From an uncultured Cellvibrionales bacterium (GTDB lineage: Bacteria; Pseudomonadota; Gammaproteobacteria; Pseudomonadales; Cellvibrionaceae), in assembly GCA_913020115.1 (NCBI GenBank), contig CAJWBQ010000005.1, positions 86,340 through 150,339 on the forward strand: DNA of 64,000 nt. Reading direction: 5' to 3'. Numbering within the stretch: the stretch's first letter is position 1; each line of letters opens with the position of its first letter. Of this stretch, positions 35,788-45,690 are shown one piece after another. Made by a program: the position numbers and the translations under genes. Below the pieces are notes generated by a model. It did not search any database, was not told where the DNA came from, and saw only the letters and a list, made by a program, of their open reading frames with translations.

Positions 35788-36504
35788 ATGAGAGTGGCGT
35801 TTTGGCGAAGTGTGGCCTTTGGGGCTTTAATTGCGATCTTGCTGTCGGGCTGCCAAGCAAAGTCTGGGGTAGAGGCTCCGCGCAAACCATTGAGAGCCGA
35901 TTTTTCCGGTTCCTGGGAGATGGACTACAGTCTGAATGACAGCCTTGAAGGAAAACTCGATCAATATTTTTATACTATGCGTCGGCAAATGCAGCGACAG
36001 TCAAGTAATGCGGGCGCTGATCGTCGTCAGGGGCAGGGTTATGCGCAAATGCCTAATGCTAATACGGTGGTGGCTATGGCGCGCTTTGCGGACCAAATTA
36101 CCCGCGCGACCACAACCCTAGATATAGAACAGACATACAATCATATTAATGTGGAGCGAGAAGACAGCTTCGCGCTAGCCTGTGAATTTGGCAAGAACGA
36201 GTTTGACCCCTACGAAAACCTGTTTGGTAAGGAAGTGTGCGGATGGGACGGCCACCAGCTGGTGTTCCATCTTAATCTTCCCGGCGGAGTGGCTATACAG
36301 CATAGGCTTACGCTTGGCCCTAAGGGTAAAAAATTGAATGTGGCCACCACTATCTATAACGATCAAGTTGCAAGGCCGTTTACCTTAAATCGTGTCTATA
36401 TGCACTTTGAGCGCTTGCCCAGTGATTTCAAGTGTAAGCAGACCGTGACTAAAGGCAAAGTGTGTTCATTGGTTTCCCGTGATACCGCGGGGGTGCAGAG
36501 ATGA
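35788..36504 (+). CDS. Unknown lipoprotein
   Basis: A 238-residue predicted lipoprotein: basic N-terminus, hydrophobic stretch and lipobox LSGC at residues 19-22. The mature part starts with a DFSGSWEMDYSLND strand resembling lipocalin-like or DUF-type beta proteins. A Gln-rich MRRQMQRQSS linker and a second beta-rich half with paired cysteines follow. I do not recognise the family. It overlaps the next exported protein gene by four bases, so the two probably act together at the envelope. Confidence 0.75.
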   Translation: MRVAFWRSVAFGALIAILLSGCQAKSGVEAPRKPLRADFSGSWEMDYSLNDSLEGKLDQYFYTMRRQMQRQSSNAGADRRQGQGYAQMPNANTVVAMARFADQITRATTTLDIEQTYNHINVEREDSFALACEFGKNEFDPYENLFGKEVCGWDGHQLVFHLNLPGGVAIQHRLTLGPKGKKLNVATTIYNDQVARPFTLNRVYMHFERLPSDFKCKQTVTKGKVCSLVSRDTAGVQR

Positions 36505-37568
36505 GCTTCTTGGCTCGGCGGGTAGGCGGCATTGGCAGCTTATGTTTTTCCCTGTTTTTTTCCATTCACCTTCTGGCGGCGCCTAGTCTAGAGCCTCGCT
36601 TAAGCATTGGTGTGGTGGAGTTTGACCCAGGAATTCCCAATGACGCCACGTTGCATAGAGCGCAGGGTGTTTTTCCGATAATACGCAAAGCTGAAGCTCG
36701 CTATTTGCCCTACCTTTTGCGTCAGCAGTTAGTGGCAGATGAACGTTGGGGTGTTGTGCGCATTATGCCGAGTAATTATCAAGCGGCTGATGTGTTGGTA
36801 CAGGGTGTTATCAAGCAGTCCAATGGCCAAGTGCTTGGCTTGCAGATTCTGGCTCAAGACAGTACGGGTAGGGTGTGGATAGACAAAATGTATTCGGCTA
36901 AGGCCGTGGTGTTGGATGAGGCAGGGGAGCGCCAACGACGAGAGCCTTTTTTAGCGATTTATCGGCAGATAGCAGCGGATTTAGCGGCCGTTGATGCCCT
37001 TTTAAGCCCACAGTTGCGCCGGAATATATCTACGGTATCGACACTGCGTTATGGCGTGGATATGCTCCCAGAGTTCTTTTCTGAGTATTTACAGGCAGAT
37101 GAGTCGGGTTTGTTTGCGGTCACTCGTCTGCCAGCTGAAGATGACCCTATGTTGGCCCGAATTGAACGCATGCAGGCTTATGAGTATTTGTTTATTGATA
37201 CCGCAGACGAGCAGTATCAAAGTTTGCAGGCAGACGTACAAAAGGCTTATGACCTGTGGCGAGAATACAGTCGTGCGCAAATTTTGTATATCGACGATTT
37301 TAAGCGTCGAGCGGCGCTCAAAAAGTCGGAGTATCGGCGTGGTAGCTTTGGCGCAATGACCCAAAGTTATGGCGATTATCAATGGTTTCGTACCCAAGAG
37401 CAGAATCAAATGGAGTTGGCGCTTGGGTTTGACAATGAGGTTTTACCCACGGTAATGAAGCTTCAGGATAGGGTGGTTACTCTGGACGGTAACTTGCAAA
37501 CACAATATCTACAGTGGCGTGATATCCTGCGCTCGATGTTGGAATTGGAGCGGGGAGGCGAGCCTTAG
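36501..37568 (+). CDS. Unknown exported protein paired with the lipoprotein
   Basis: A 355-residue protein with a signal peptide (cleavage after LLAA near residue 27). The N-terminal half (SIGVVEFDPGIPND, then YLLRQQLV, then GVIKQSNGQVLGLQILAQDS) resembles periplasmic proteins that assemble envelope or curli-like lipoprotein systems, though this is weak. The C-terminal half is helical and charged with many Tyr and Gln. The ATG overlaps the lipoprotein stop (ATGA). No confident family. Confidence 0.72.
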   Translation: MSFLARRVGGIGSLCFSLFFSIHLLAAPSLEPRLSIGVVEFDPGIPNDATLHRAQGVFPIIRKAEARYLPYLLRQQLVADERWGVVRIMPSNYQAADVLVQGVIKQSNGQVLGLQILAQDSTGRVWIDKMYSAKAVVLDEAGERQRREPFLAIYRQIAADLAAVDALLSPQLRRNISTVSTLRYGVDMLPEFFSEYLQADESGLFAVTRLPAEDDPMLARIERMQAYEYLFIDTADEQYQSLQADVQKAYDLWREYSRAQILYIDDFKRRAALKKSEYRRGSFGAMTQSYGDYQWFRTQEQNQMELALGFDNEVLPTVMKLQDRVVTLDGNLQTQYLQWRDILRSMLELERGGEP

Positions 37569-37734
37569 GGGGGTGGCCAAAGGTGAAATATTACTATTTT
37601 CAAGGCTGTGTTTCGGCTCTGCTTGGGCTAATTTGGGTAACTTTATTGACCTCCCTGTGAACAAGTTCTGAAACTCCTTAAAAATCAACAACATGCTTAT
37701 TTGTGTGACAGTTTCAACTGAGCCTATTTTGCCG

Positions 37735-37760
37735 TATAATCCGCGGGTTTTGTAAAAACC
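37735..37760 (+). promoter_or_regulatory. Candidate ndk promoter and leader hairpin
   Basis: A consensus -10 TATAAT (37735-37740) lies 93 bases before the ndk start. The -35 region (TTTCAA at 37712, 17-bp spacing) is weak. Just downstream GGTTTT and AAAACC (37746-37760) could form a small hairpin near the expected transcript start. Confidence 0.5.
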
Positions 37761-37832
37761 ACCCTGTTGCCCTGAAATCCTTTAGTGGCGGCAGTTTATT
37801 ACTCACTTAAGATATACCCTTGGAGCTCCTAG

Positions 37833-38258
37833 ATGGCCGTTGAACGTACCCTGTCTATTATTAAACCTGACGCTGTAGCCAAAAATGTAATTGGCGAAAT
37901 TTACAGCCGTTTCGAGAAGGCAGGCCTGAAAGTCGTTGCCTCAAAAATGATGCAACTGAGCCAAGAAAAAGCCGAAGGCTTTTACGCTGAGCACAGCGAG
38001 CGCCCATTCTTTGGTGCTTTGGTTGAATTCATGACCTCTGGACCTGTTGTGGTTCAGGCTCTTGAAGGTGAAGGCGCTATTGCTATGAACCGTGATCTGA
38101 TGGGTGCAACTAACCCTAAAGAAGCCGCGGCTGGCACCATCCGTGCTGATTTTGCTGAAAGCATCGATGCCAATGCCGTACACGGTTCAGACGCGCCAGA
38201 ATCGGCGGCCCGTGAAATTGCTTACTTCTTCTCTGAAGAGGAAATTTGTCAGCGTTAA
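37833..38258 (+). CDS. ndk: Nucleoside diphosphate kinase
   Basis: A 141-residue enzyme that transfers the gamma phosphate of ATP to nucleoside diphosphates through a phosphohistidine. It begins [18 protein letters not shown] and carries the catalytic His in [17 protein letters not shown]. Length matches bacterial Ndk. It heads the conserved ndk-rlmN-pilW-rodZ-ispG-hisS-yfgM-bamB-der gene order. TGGAGCTCC gives a ribosome site before the ATG. Confidence 0.97.
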   Translation: MAVERTLSIIKPDAVAKNVIGEIYSRFEKAGLKVVASKMMQLSQEKAEGFYAEHSERPFFGALVEFMTSGPVVVQALEGEGAIAMNRDLMGATNPKEAAAGTIRADFAESIDANAVHGSDAPESAAREIAYFFSEEEICQR

Positions 38259-38294
38259 TTCGCTGGCAGAGATATTGGTTATGGACAGTGTGAA

Positions 38295-39503
38295 ATGAGT
38301 GAAACTACCCCAGTGCAACAACAGGACGTGAGTGCGGCCCCGGCCAAAGTCAACCTTATGGGTTTGTCCGAGGAAAAGATGATTGCCTTCTTTGCCTCTC
38401 TGGGTGAAAAAAGCTTTCGCGCCAGCCAGGTGTTGAAGTGGATCCACCAAATGGGTGTGATCGATTTTGATGCTATGACCAATATCAGCAAGGCACTCCG
38501 CTCACGTCTGCAAGACGTGGCGGAGATTCGCCTACCAGAGGTGATTGAACAACTGGACTCCAGTGATGGAACGCGTAAGTTTCTGATTCGAGTTGATGGT
38601 GGCAGTGCCATTGAGACTGTGTTTATTCCCGACGGAGAAAGAGGCACCTTGTGTGTGTCTTCGCAAATAGGCTGCTCTCTAGATTGCAGTTTTTGCGCAA
38701 CAGGCAAGCAAGGCTTTAATCGCGACCTCACCGCCGCTGAAATTATTGGCCAAGTTTGGATCGCCGCTAAATCGTTTGGTCAGTTTGGCGAGCGTCGTCC
38801 CCGCATCATTACCAATGTGGTTATGATGGGTATGGGCGAACCTCTATTGAATTTCTACAATGTTGTCGATTCCATGAACCTCATGATGCACGACAACTGT
38901 TATTGTATTTCTAAGCGCCGAGTTACTTTAAGTACCTCCGGTGTGGTGCCCGCACTGGATAAGTTGGCGGGCCTTACCGATGTTTGTTTAGCTATCTCTC
39001 TACACGCGCCAAATGATGAATTGCGCAACGAGCTAGTACCCATTAACAAAAAATATCCTATAGCGGTGTTGTTGGCATCGGCTCAGCGTTATATTGCTAG
39101 CCTGCCGGACAACCATCGTAAAATCACCATTGAATATACCCTAATTCGCGAATTAAATGACCGGCCTCATCACGCTCATGAGTTGGCCGAATTGTTGCGG
39201 GATATCCCGGTGAAAATTAATTTGATTCCATTTAATCCGTTTTCTCTGGTGAATTATCAGCGGGTGAGCAACAACGCATTGCGTAACTTTCAGGAAATTC
39301 TGACGAAAGAGGGCTTTATTGCCACCGTTCGAACTACGCGAGGTGATGACATTGACGCGGCTTGTGGACAATTGGCAGGCTCCGTGAATGACCGAACGCG
39401 CCGTTCAGAACGTTACAGAGCAATGTCGGCGCAGGTGGATGCACTCGAGGCGGATTTAACAAAAAATGCAGCAGAAGAACCGATTCGATTTATAGCAACT
39501 TAA
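38295..39503 (+). CDS. rlmN: Dual-specificity 23S rRNA / tRNA methyltransferase RlmN
   Basis: A radical SAM enzyme that methylates C2 of A2503 in 23S rRNA and A37 in some tRNAs. The 402-residue protein has the CX3CX2C iron-sulfur motif at Cys127, Cys131 and Cys134 ([11 protein letters not shown]), plus MGMGEPLLN and the conserved late stretch [17 protein letters not shown] containing the resolving cysteine. It lies between ndk and pilW as in other gammaproteobacteria. Confidence 0.97.
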   Translation: MSETTPVQQQDVSAAPAKVNLMGLSEEKMIAFFASLGEKSFRASQVLKWIHQMGVIDFDAMTNISKALRSRLQDVAEIRLPEVIEQLDSSDGTRKFLIRVDGGSAIETVFIPDGERGTLCVSSQIGCSLDCSFCATGKQGFNRDLTAAEIIGQVWIAAKSFGQFGERRPRIITNVVMMGMGEPLLNFYNVVDSMNLMMHDNCYCISKRRVTLSTSGVVPALDKLAGLTDVCLAISLHAPNDELRNELVPINKKYPIAVLLASAQRYIASLPDNHRKITIEYTLIRELNDRPHHAHELAELLRDIPVKINLIPFNPFSLVNYQRVSNNALRNFQEILTKEGFIATVRTTRGDDIDAACGQLAGSVNDRTRRSERYRAMSAQVDALEADLTKNAAEEPIRFIAT

Positions 39504-39537
39504 TACGCTACAACAATAACAATATTAGGGGGAATAG

Positions 39538-40299
39538 GTGCTGGTAAAAATCATTCTAAGCGCAATCATGGCTGTGTTTCTCAGTGCCTGTGTCACCAAT
39601 ACCACAGGCAAAGCACTGCCCACCGCAGACAAAGCCAAATCTATTAGCTCGCATGTGCAGTTGGGCATGGGTTATTTGCGGAAGAGAAATTTAGAGCTTG
39701 CGCGCAATCACTTTGATAAGGCTTTAAAGCTTAACCCGACCGTGGCCGGCGCTCTTAATGGTCGAGCGTTGATGTACCAGCTCGAGGGAGAAGTTGATTT
39801 GGCGGAAGAGAATTTTCTTGCCGCTTTAGCCAGTGAGCCGGAATCTTCGCAGTCGCGGAATAACTACGGAATTTTTCTCTATCGCCAGAAAAGATATGGC
39901 GAGGCTTATGAGGCCTTCGAGCGCGTCAGTCGTGATTTACAATACGGCGCTCGGGCTGGGGCAATGTTGAACTTGGGGCGGGCCGCTCAAAAAGTGAATA
40001 GAATTGAACGCGCTGAAGCTGTTTTTAAACAAGCTGTGGCCTTAGACCCGCGCTTAAATCAGGCCTTTGTTGAGCTGGCAGATATAAAATTCAATCAGAA
40101 AGAATACGCCGAGTCGAAACACTACTTGGATCGATTCGCACGTGGCACTAAACCAACCGCTCGCAGTTTATGGCTGGGTATTCGTATTGAAGCAATTTTT
40201 GACAATAAAGATAAAATGGCTAGTCATGTAATTGCCTTAAAAAACTTATTTCCGTATTCCAAGGAATATCTTGAATATCAAGATTCCGTTAAGCCATAA
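39538..40299 (+). CDS. pilW: Type IV pilus biogenesis/stability lipoprotein PilW (PilF)
   Basis: A 253-residue outer-membrane lipoprotein with lipobox LSAC and TPR repeats (SHVQLGMGYLRKRNLELARN, ALNGRALMYQLEGEVDLAEE and later units). It helps the PilQ secretin multimerise. The start is GTG at 39538 with an A/G-rich GGGGGAAT upstream. The position between rlmN and rodZ is the conserved one for this gene. Confidence 0.9.
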   Translation: MLVKIILSAIMAVFLSACVTNTTGKALPTADKAKSISSHVQLGMGYLRKRNLELARNHFDKALKLNPTVAGALNGRALMYQLEGEVDLAEENFLAALASEPESSQSRNNYGIFLYRQKRYGEAYEAFERVSRDLQYGARAGAMLNLGRAAQKVNRIERAEAVFKQAVALDPRLNQAFVELADIKFNQKEYAESKHYLDRFARGTKPTARSLWLGIRIEAIFDNKDKMASHVIALKNLFPYSKEYLEYQDSVKP

Positions 40300-40323
40300 G
40301 CGAGTGTATCAGTGGGGAGTGGT

Positions 40324-41232
40324 ATGACAGAATCAACTTTAGAACTACCGCCAAACAGTTCGGTGCCTCTTGGTTTGTCAACGCCAGGCGACTATATGCA
40401 ACAAGCTCGCTTGGCATTGGATTTAAGTATTGAGGCAGTAGCCGCGCGATTAAAGATTAGCCCTGCAAACTTATTAGCCTTAGAATCTGACCAGTTTGAA
40501 AAATTGCCGGGTGAAACTTTTGTACGTGGTTATATTCGAGCTTATGCGAAACTTTTAGGAATAGATTGTGACGCTGCGCTGGCCAATTACGAGGATTACC
40601 TGCGTGCACTGAGAGACACTACAGTGCAGGTTACTCGTAACAAAGATGCTGAAAATACCTCGATACCGCTTAGTCGGCGTCGTCAAATTGCCGTGGCCTT
40701 AACGGCGATCGTGATTGTTGTCGTATTGAGTGTAGTGTTTAGTTTAAGTGATAGTGGCGAGCTTTCATTAGGGGCCAATACAGCTTTAATCGGCGACGAG
40801 CAATCTCGCTCAGTCGAGCCCGGCGTATTGCCAAACGAAAGTTTAAGTCGAGACCTCGGTGAAAATACACAATTGATTGATGATACTGCTACTAGCCAAA
40901 AAACGGCGGTAGAGGTGATCTCTGATGCGCAGGAAGTGAAAGCTCAAGCGGCGGCGACGATTGCGCCCGAAAAGCCAATAGATGACCAGCTTTTACTGTC
41001 TTTTAGCTCTGAGTGTTGGGTGGAGGTTGCCGATGCTCGTGGTGATGTATTGTTTACCGATATCAAGCAGGCGGGCGAGAGTTTAAGTCTTGAGGGCAAA
41101 GCTCCTTTCAATGTGATGCTGGGCGATGTACGGAGCGTAAACATTGCATTAAATGGTGAGCCAGTAATTATTACGCCTAAAAACAAGGGCAAAGCTCTGC
41201 GTTTTGAGGTTGGCGGCGAATCGCCAAATTAG
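40324..41232 (+). CDS. rodZ: Cytoskeletal protein RodZ
   Basis: RodZ links MreB filaments to the membrane elongation machinery. The 302-residue protein has an N-terminal helix-turn-helix domain (DYMQQARLALDLSIEAVAAR), ARG and LGIDCDAAL, a single membrane segment (about 120-142) and a C-terminal periplasmic DUF4115-type domain (ECWVEVADARGDVLF). The ATG at 40324 has GGGGAG nearby and is preferred over the GTG at 40312. Confidence 0.92.
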   Translation: MTESTLELPPNSSVPLGLSTPGDYMQQARLALDLSIEAVAARLKISPANLLALESDQFEKLPGETFVRGYIRAYAKLLGIDCDAALANYEDYLRALRDTTVQVTRNKDAENTSIPLSRRRQIAVALTAIVIVVVLSVVFSLSDSGELSLGANTALIGDEQSRSVEPGVLPNESLSRDLGENTQLIDDTATSQKTAVEVISDAQEVKAQAAATIAPEKPIDDQLLLSFSSECWVEVADARGDVLFTDIKQAGESLSLEGKAPFNVMLGDVRSVNIALNGEPVIITPKNKGKALRFEVGGESPN

Positions 41233-41267
41233 ATTTTTCAATAGAGTTGAATTAAGAGTTAATTTTT

Positions 41268-42380
41268 ATGCAGTTTGAATCTCCGATTATTCGCCGGAAG
41301 TCTCGACAAATTATGGTGGGCAATGTGCCCGTTGGGGGCGATGCTCCCATCTCGGTACAGTCAATGACCAATACCGAAACTACTGATGTAGCGGCGACGG
41401 TTGAACAAATTCAACGAATGGAAATGGCCGGGGCCGATATCGTTCGAGTTTCGGTACCTACAATGGATGCTGCTGAAGCCTTTGGTGCCATTCGTAAGTT
41501 GGTGACAGTGCCGCTAGTGGCAGATATTCATTTTGATTATCGCATTGCACTTCGTGTCGCCGATTTAGGTGTAGATTGCCTGCGTATTAACCCCGGCAAC
41601 ATAGGTCGTGAGAAGCGGATTTTGGCGGTGGTTGATAAAGCGCGTGATTTGAATATACCCATTCGTATTGGTGTGAACGCAGGTTCTTTAGAGAAAGACA
41701 TACAGAAGAAGTATGGCGAGCCTACACCCGACGCATTGGTTGAATCGGCGCTGCGACATGTTGAAATTTTGGATCGTATGAACTTCCAGGATTTTAAGGT
41801 GAGCGTGAAGGCCTCTGACGTGTTTATGGCCGTAGCCGCCTATCGTAAATTAGCAACGCAAATAGAACAGCCTTTGCATCTGGGTATTACGGAAGCGGGT
41901 GGTTTACGCTCCGGTACCGTGAAGTCGGCCGTAGGTTTGGGCATGCTTTTGATGGACGGCATAGGCGACACCGTTCGAGTATCGCTGGCCGCCGACCCCG
42001 TTGAAGAGGTGAAGGTTGCCTGGGATATGCTGCGCAGCCTGAAGCTCCGCAGTCGAGGTATTAATTTTATTGCCTGCCCAAGCTGTTCGCGGCAAAACTT
42101 CGATGTTATAAGCACTATGAATCAGCTGGAAACACGTTTAGAAGACATAACCGTACCATTAGATGTGGCGGTGATTGGTTGCGTTGTAAATGGACCGGGT
42201 GAAGCCAAAGAAGCGGACCTAGGTCTGGCGGGTGGCACACCTAATAATTTGTTGTATGTCGACGGTAAACCCAGCCAAAAGCTGAGTAAAGACACCTTGG
42301 TAGACGACTTGGAAAAACTCATTAGGGAAAAAGCCGCTGCAAAAGCAGAGGCCGACAAAGACCTTATAGTAAAAGCCTAA
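41268..42380 (+). CDS. ispG: 4-hydroxy-3-methylbut-2-enyl diphosphate synthase
   Basis: An Fe-S enzyme of the methylerythritol phosphate pathway converting MEcPP to HMBPP. The 370-residue protein starts with the typical [20 protein letters not shown], and the cluster cysteines are in CPSCSRQ and [16 protein letters not shown]. Position between rodZ and hisS is the conserved one. Confidence 0.97.
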   Translation: MQFESPIIRRKSRQIMVGNVPVGGDAPISVQSMTNTETTDVAATVEQIQRMEMAGADIVRVSVPTMDAAEAFGAIRKLVTVPLVADIHFDYRIALRVADLGVDCLRINPGNIGREKRILAVVDKARDLNIPIRIGVNAGSLEKDIQKKYGEPTPDALVESALRHVEILDRMNFQDFKVSVKASDVFMAVAAYRKLATQIEQPLHLGITEAGGLRSGTVKSAVGLGMLLMDGIGDTVRVSLAADPVEEVKVAWDMLRSLKLRSRGINFIACPSCSRQNFDVISTMNQLETRLEDITVPLDVAVIGCVVNGPGEAKEADLGLAGGTPNNLLYVDGKPSQKLSKDTLVDDLEKLIREKAAAKAEADKDLIVKA

Positions 42381-42399
42381 TAAGGTTGGAGAAGAACAC

Positions 42400-43701
42400 G
42401 TGAATCGCCCCGCAAAAACAAAAGTAGAAAAAATTCAAGCCGTGCGCGGTATGAATGACCTTTTGCCTGAAGACTCTCCAGCCTGGCAGTATCTGGAAGC
42501 GCTGGTTGCAGACGTAGTGCAGCGTTATGCCTATCGAGAAATTCGTTTTCCTATCCTCGATCAAACTGAATTGTTCAAGCGCTCAATTGGTGAAGTGACC
42601 GACATTGTTGAAAAGGAAATGTACACATTTCTGGATCGCAACGAGCTCAGTTTAACGCTTCGGCCTGAAGGCACCGCGTCTTGCGTGAGAGCCTGTGAGC
42701 AGCACGGTTTGCTCTACAATCAAGTGCAGCGCCTGTGGTACATGGGGCCAATGTTCCGTTATGAGAAACCGCAAAAAGGTCGCCTGAGGCAGTTTCACCA
42801 AATTGGTGTTGAGGCCTTTGGTATTGAAACGGCCGACATTGATGCTGAGTTGTTAGTGGTGACTGCCAGACTGTGGGAAGAGTTGGGTATAAGTGACGCG
42901 GTTACTCTACAGTTGAACACCCTGGGTACCTCGGACGATCGGAAGCGCTTTAAGGCCGATCTTGTGAGTTATCTTGATGCGCGCAAAGATCAACTGGACG
43001 AAGACAGTCAGCGCCGCCTCGCTACCAACCCGCTGAGAATTCTCGACAGCAAAAATTCTGACACACAAGCATTGCTAAATGATGCCCCTAGTTTGATGGA
43101 TTATATTGATGCCGATTCTCTTGCGCATTTTGAGCAATTGAAAACGCTACTTGATGCTGCGGGTATTGCCTATGAAATAAATCCGCGCTTAGTACGTGGC
43201 TTAGATTACTATGGTAAAACCGTTTTCGAGTGGGTGACTACCCGTCTGGGTGCACAGGGTACTGTGTGTGCTGGCGGCCGCTATGATGGCCTGGTTGAGC
43301 AGTTGGGAGGTCGGCCTGTGCCCGCGGTAGGTTTTGCTATGGGCATTGAGCGACTAGTGCTTTTATTGCAAGAGCTTGATGTATTGCCCGTAGCGCTAAG
43401 TCAGTCCATAGATGCCTATTTCATTTGTGATGGCGATGTGACCGTTGAATCGCTTAAGATGGCGGAGCAGATACGCAGTCAAATACCTTGGCTGCGCCTA
43501 CAGGTACACTGTGGTGGGGGCAAGTTTAAGCGGCAAATGAAAAAGGCCGTGGATAGCGGTGCATCTATTGCACTGGTATTAAATGAAGATGGCGCAGCTT
43601 CAGGCTCGTTAACACTCAAATATTTAAGCCAAGAAAAAGAACAAACAACTTTACCTTTGCAGGAAGCTATTAGCCTCATGCAAGCTGAAATCAACGAATA
43701 G
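42400..43701 (+). CDS. hisS: Histidyl-tRNA synthetase
   Basis: A class II synthetase of 433 residues. The N-terminus [17 protein letters not shown], motif 2 [20 protein letters not shown] and the His-specific [12 protein letters not shown] are present; the C-terminal anticodon-binding domain ends the protein. GTG start at 42400 after GGAGAAG. Confidence 0.97.
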   Translation: MNRPAKTKVEKIQAVRGMNDLLPEDSPAWQYLEALVADVVQRYAYREIRFPILDQTELFKRSIGEVTDIVEKEMYTFLDRNELSLTLRPEGTASCVRACEQHGLLYNQVQRLWYMGPMFRYEKPQKGRLRQFHQIGVEAFGIETADIDAELLVVTARLWEELGISDAVTLQLNTLGTSDDRKRFKADLVSYLDARKDQLDEDSQRRLATNPLRILDSKNSDTQALLNDAPSLMDYIDADSLAHFEQLKTLLDAAGIAYEINPRLVRGLDYYGKTVFEWVTTRLGAQGTVCAGGRYDGLVEQLGGRPVPAVGFAMGIERLVLLLQELDVLPVALSQSIDAYFICDGDVTVESLKMAEQIRSQIPWLRLQVHCGGGKFKRQMKKAVDSGASIALVLNEDGAASGSLTLKYLSQEKEQTTLPLQEAISLMQAEINE

Positions 43702-43734
43702 AATCTTTAAATCGCATTCCTTTAGGAGTAAGCA

Positions 43735-44427
43735 GTGGCAGAACATTTGACCGACGAAGAACAATTAGAAGCGTTGAAGCGCTGGTGGAAAGACAACGGT
43801 AGCTCCACAATAGCCACCGTTGTTATTGCAGTAGCGGGCTATTTTGGCTGGCAGTATTGGGAAACGTCACAGCAGGCTCAGGCCGAAGCGGCTTCAGTTA
43901 TTTATCAACAGATGATAGAAGCCTCTCAAGTGCAGCCAGGACAAGTTATCAGCGAAGAAAGTGCGGCTACCACGGGTCACTTGGCTGGGGAGCTCAAGAG
44001 CAACTATGCGAACAGCTTATACGCTCAGCAGGGTGCCTTAATGTTGGCAAAGCTGGCGGTCGAAAATGATGACTTAGACCAAGCTGCAGCGGAAATTAAG
44101 TGGGTATTGGCGCAAAACCCTGACGAAGCTCTGGCCTTGTTGGCGCATTTGCGTTTAGCCAAAATTTTCTATAGCCAGAAGCAGTATGAGGCAGCGCTTG
44201 GCGAGCTTAAAATTCAAGATGCCGGGGCGTTTACCGCTGCTTTTGAAGACCTGAAGGGCGATATCTTATTGGCACAAGGCGATCAGCAGGGCGCCCGAGC
44301 GGCCTATCAACTGGCTTTAATAAGCCTCTTGCCCGCCGAAGGCGCGCGCAGAGCCTTACTTGAAATGAAGCTAAATGACGTAAAAGTAGCGGCCACAGTG
44401 CCTGCGGCTGGAGATTCTAAGGAATGA
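43735..44427 (+). CDS. yfgM: YfgM-like ancillary translocon protein (TPR)
   Basis: A 230-residue membrane protein with one N-terminal membrane segment (about 24-42) and TPR-like periplasmic helices (YANSLYAQQGALMLAKLAVE). In E. coli YfgM associates with PpiD and SecYEG. It starts with GTG after TAGGAG and overlaps bamB by four bases (ATGA), the usual arrangement. Confidence 0.9.
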   Translation: MAEHLTDEEQLEALKRWWKDNGSSTIATVVIAVAGYFGWQYWETSQQAQAEAASVIYQQMIEASQVQPGQVISEESAATTGHLAGELKSNYANSLYAQQGALMLAKLAVENDDLDQAAAEIKWVLAQNPDEALALLAHLRLAKIFYSQKQYEAALGELKIQDAGAFTAAFEDLKGDILLAQGDQQGARAAYQLALISLLPAEGARRALLEMKLNDVKVAATVPAAGDSKE

Positions 44428-45560
44428 AAAAGTCTATAGTGTTATTGCTGTTGGCGTCGCTCTTGGCTGCGTGTAGCAGCAATGATGAAATTGAATTAGA
44501 GCCGGCAGAGCTTGTTGATTTTGATCAGCGGGCAAAACTGAAAACCGTTTGGAAGAAAAGTGTGGGCGCAGGTCAAGATGCGCGCTACACCCGCTTGGTA
44601 CCGGCGGTTGATGGCGATTATGTCTATGCGGCTGGTATCGAAGGGCGAGTGTCTGGGTTTAATCGCAGCAGCGGTGAATTGCGTTGGAGCACAGATTTAG
44701 ACCTGTCTGTCAGTGGTGGAGCGGGCGCTGGGTTTGGCTTGGTTTTAGTGGGCAGCTATAAAGGTGATGTTATCGCTCTGGATCAGAGTACAGGCAGCGA
44801 GCTTTGGCGTACCAAAGTGAGCAGTGAAGTACTCTCAGCACCCAAGTCAAATGGTTCTGTAGTGGTGGTGCAGACTCTAGATGGCAAGTTGTTTGGCCTT
44901 GATGCCAACAATGGTGAGCGTTTGTGGAAATATGAAACGGCTGTACCCGTGTTAACTTTGCGTGGCACAGGCACTCCCGTTATCACCGATACAACCGTGT
45001 TTGCGGGTTTTGCGACCGGTAAGTTGATTGCTCTGGAGGCGAAAACCGGTTTAGTGAGTTGGGAACAGCGTGTTGCGCTGTCGAAAGGCCGCACTGAGCT
45101 TGATCGAGTTGTAGACCTGGATGGCACCCCTTTATTAGTGGGAGACATTTTGTATGTGTCGAGCTATCAGGGGCGAATTTTGGCGATCAACCGTGGTACT
45201 GGGCGTGTGTTTTGGGCCAAAGAGGTTTCCACCTTTCAAAACCTAGCACAGGGCAGCGGTAAAGTGTTTGTCAGCTCCGACGACGATATCTTGCAGGCCT
45301 ACAACGCCGGTAACGGTGAAATAACTTGGGAAAATTCTCAAATGTTGCGCCGGAAGCTCAACTCGCCACAAACCTTTGGTTCCTATGTTGCAGTAGCCGA
45401 TTTTGAAGGTTATGTGCATGTGATGGATGCGGAAGACGGCCAATTTGTAGCCCGCGAAAAGATTGACGGCAGTGGAATTCGCTCCCCGATAGTGGGTGCT
45501 GGCGATACTCTTTATGTGCTGGGAGATAGCGGCCAGTTATCTGCTCTACAAATTCGATAG
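44424..45560 (+). CDS. bamB: Outer-membrane assembly lipoprotein BamB
   Basis: An eight-bladed beta-propeller lipoprotein of the BAM complex that inserts outer-membrane proteins. The lipobox is LAAC at residues 14-17. Repeated PQQ-like blades are seen (RSSGELRWSTDLD, QSTGSELWRTKVS, ANNGERLWKYET). Length 378, close to E. coli BamB. Confidence 0.95.
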   Translation: MKKSIVLLLLASLLAACSSNDEIELEPAELVDFDQRAKLKTVWKKSVGAGQDARYTRLVPAVDGDYVYAAGIEGRVSGFNRSSGELRWSTDLDLSVSGGAGAGFGLVLVGSYKGDVIALDQSTGSELWRTKVSSEVLSAPKSNGSVVVVQTLDGKLFGLDANNGERLWKYETAVPVLTLRGTGTPVITDTTVFAGFATGKLIALEAKTGLVSWEQRVALSKGRTELDRVVDLDGTPLLVGDILYVSSYQGRILAINRGTGRVFWAKEVSTFQNLAQGSGKVFVSSDDDILQAYNAGNGEITWENSQMLRRKLNSPQTFGSYVAVADFEGYVHVMDAEDGQFVAREKIDGSGIRSPIVGAGDTLYVLGDSGQLSALQIR

Positions 45561-45581
45561 CCCCACCCCCCTAAAAGTGCG

Positions 45582-45624
45582 TATAATCGCGACCCGCCCC
45601 ATCTGTGGAAGCACAGCAGGGGCG
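45582..45624 (+). promoter_or_regulatory. Candidate der promoter with 5'-leader hairpin
   Basis: TATAAT (45582-45587) lies just after the bamB stop. At the expected transcript start a hairpin follows: CGCCCC-AT-CTGTG closing GAAG with CACAG-CA-GGGGCG (45595-45624). It would place a stable stem at the extreme 5' end of the der mRNA, 66 bases before the start codon. No good -35 is visible. Confidence 0.4.
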
Positions 45625-45690
45625 CCGGTTTTAGCCTAAACTTGGTTAACTACGTTTGCTCATCCACTTTAAAACGATCCACAGCTGATT

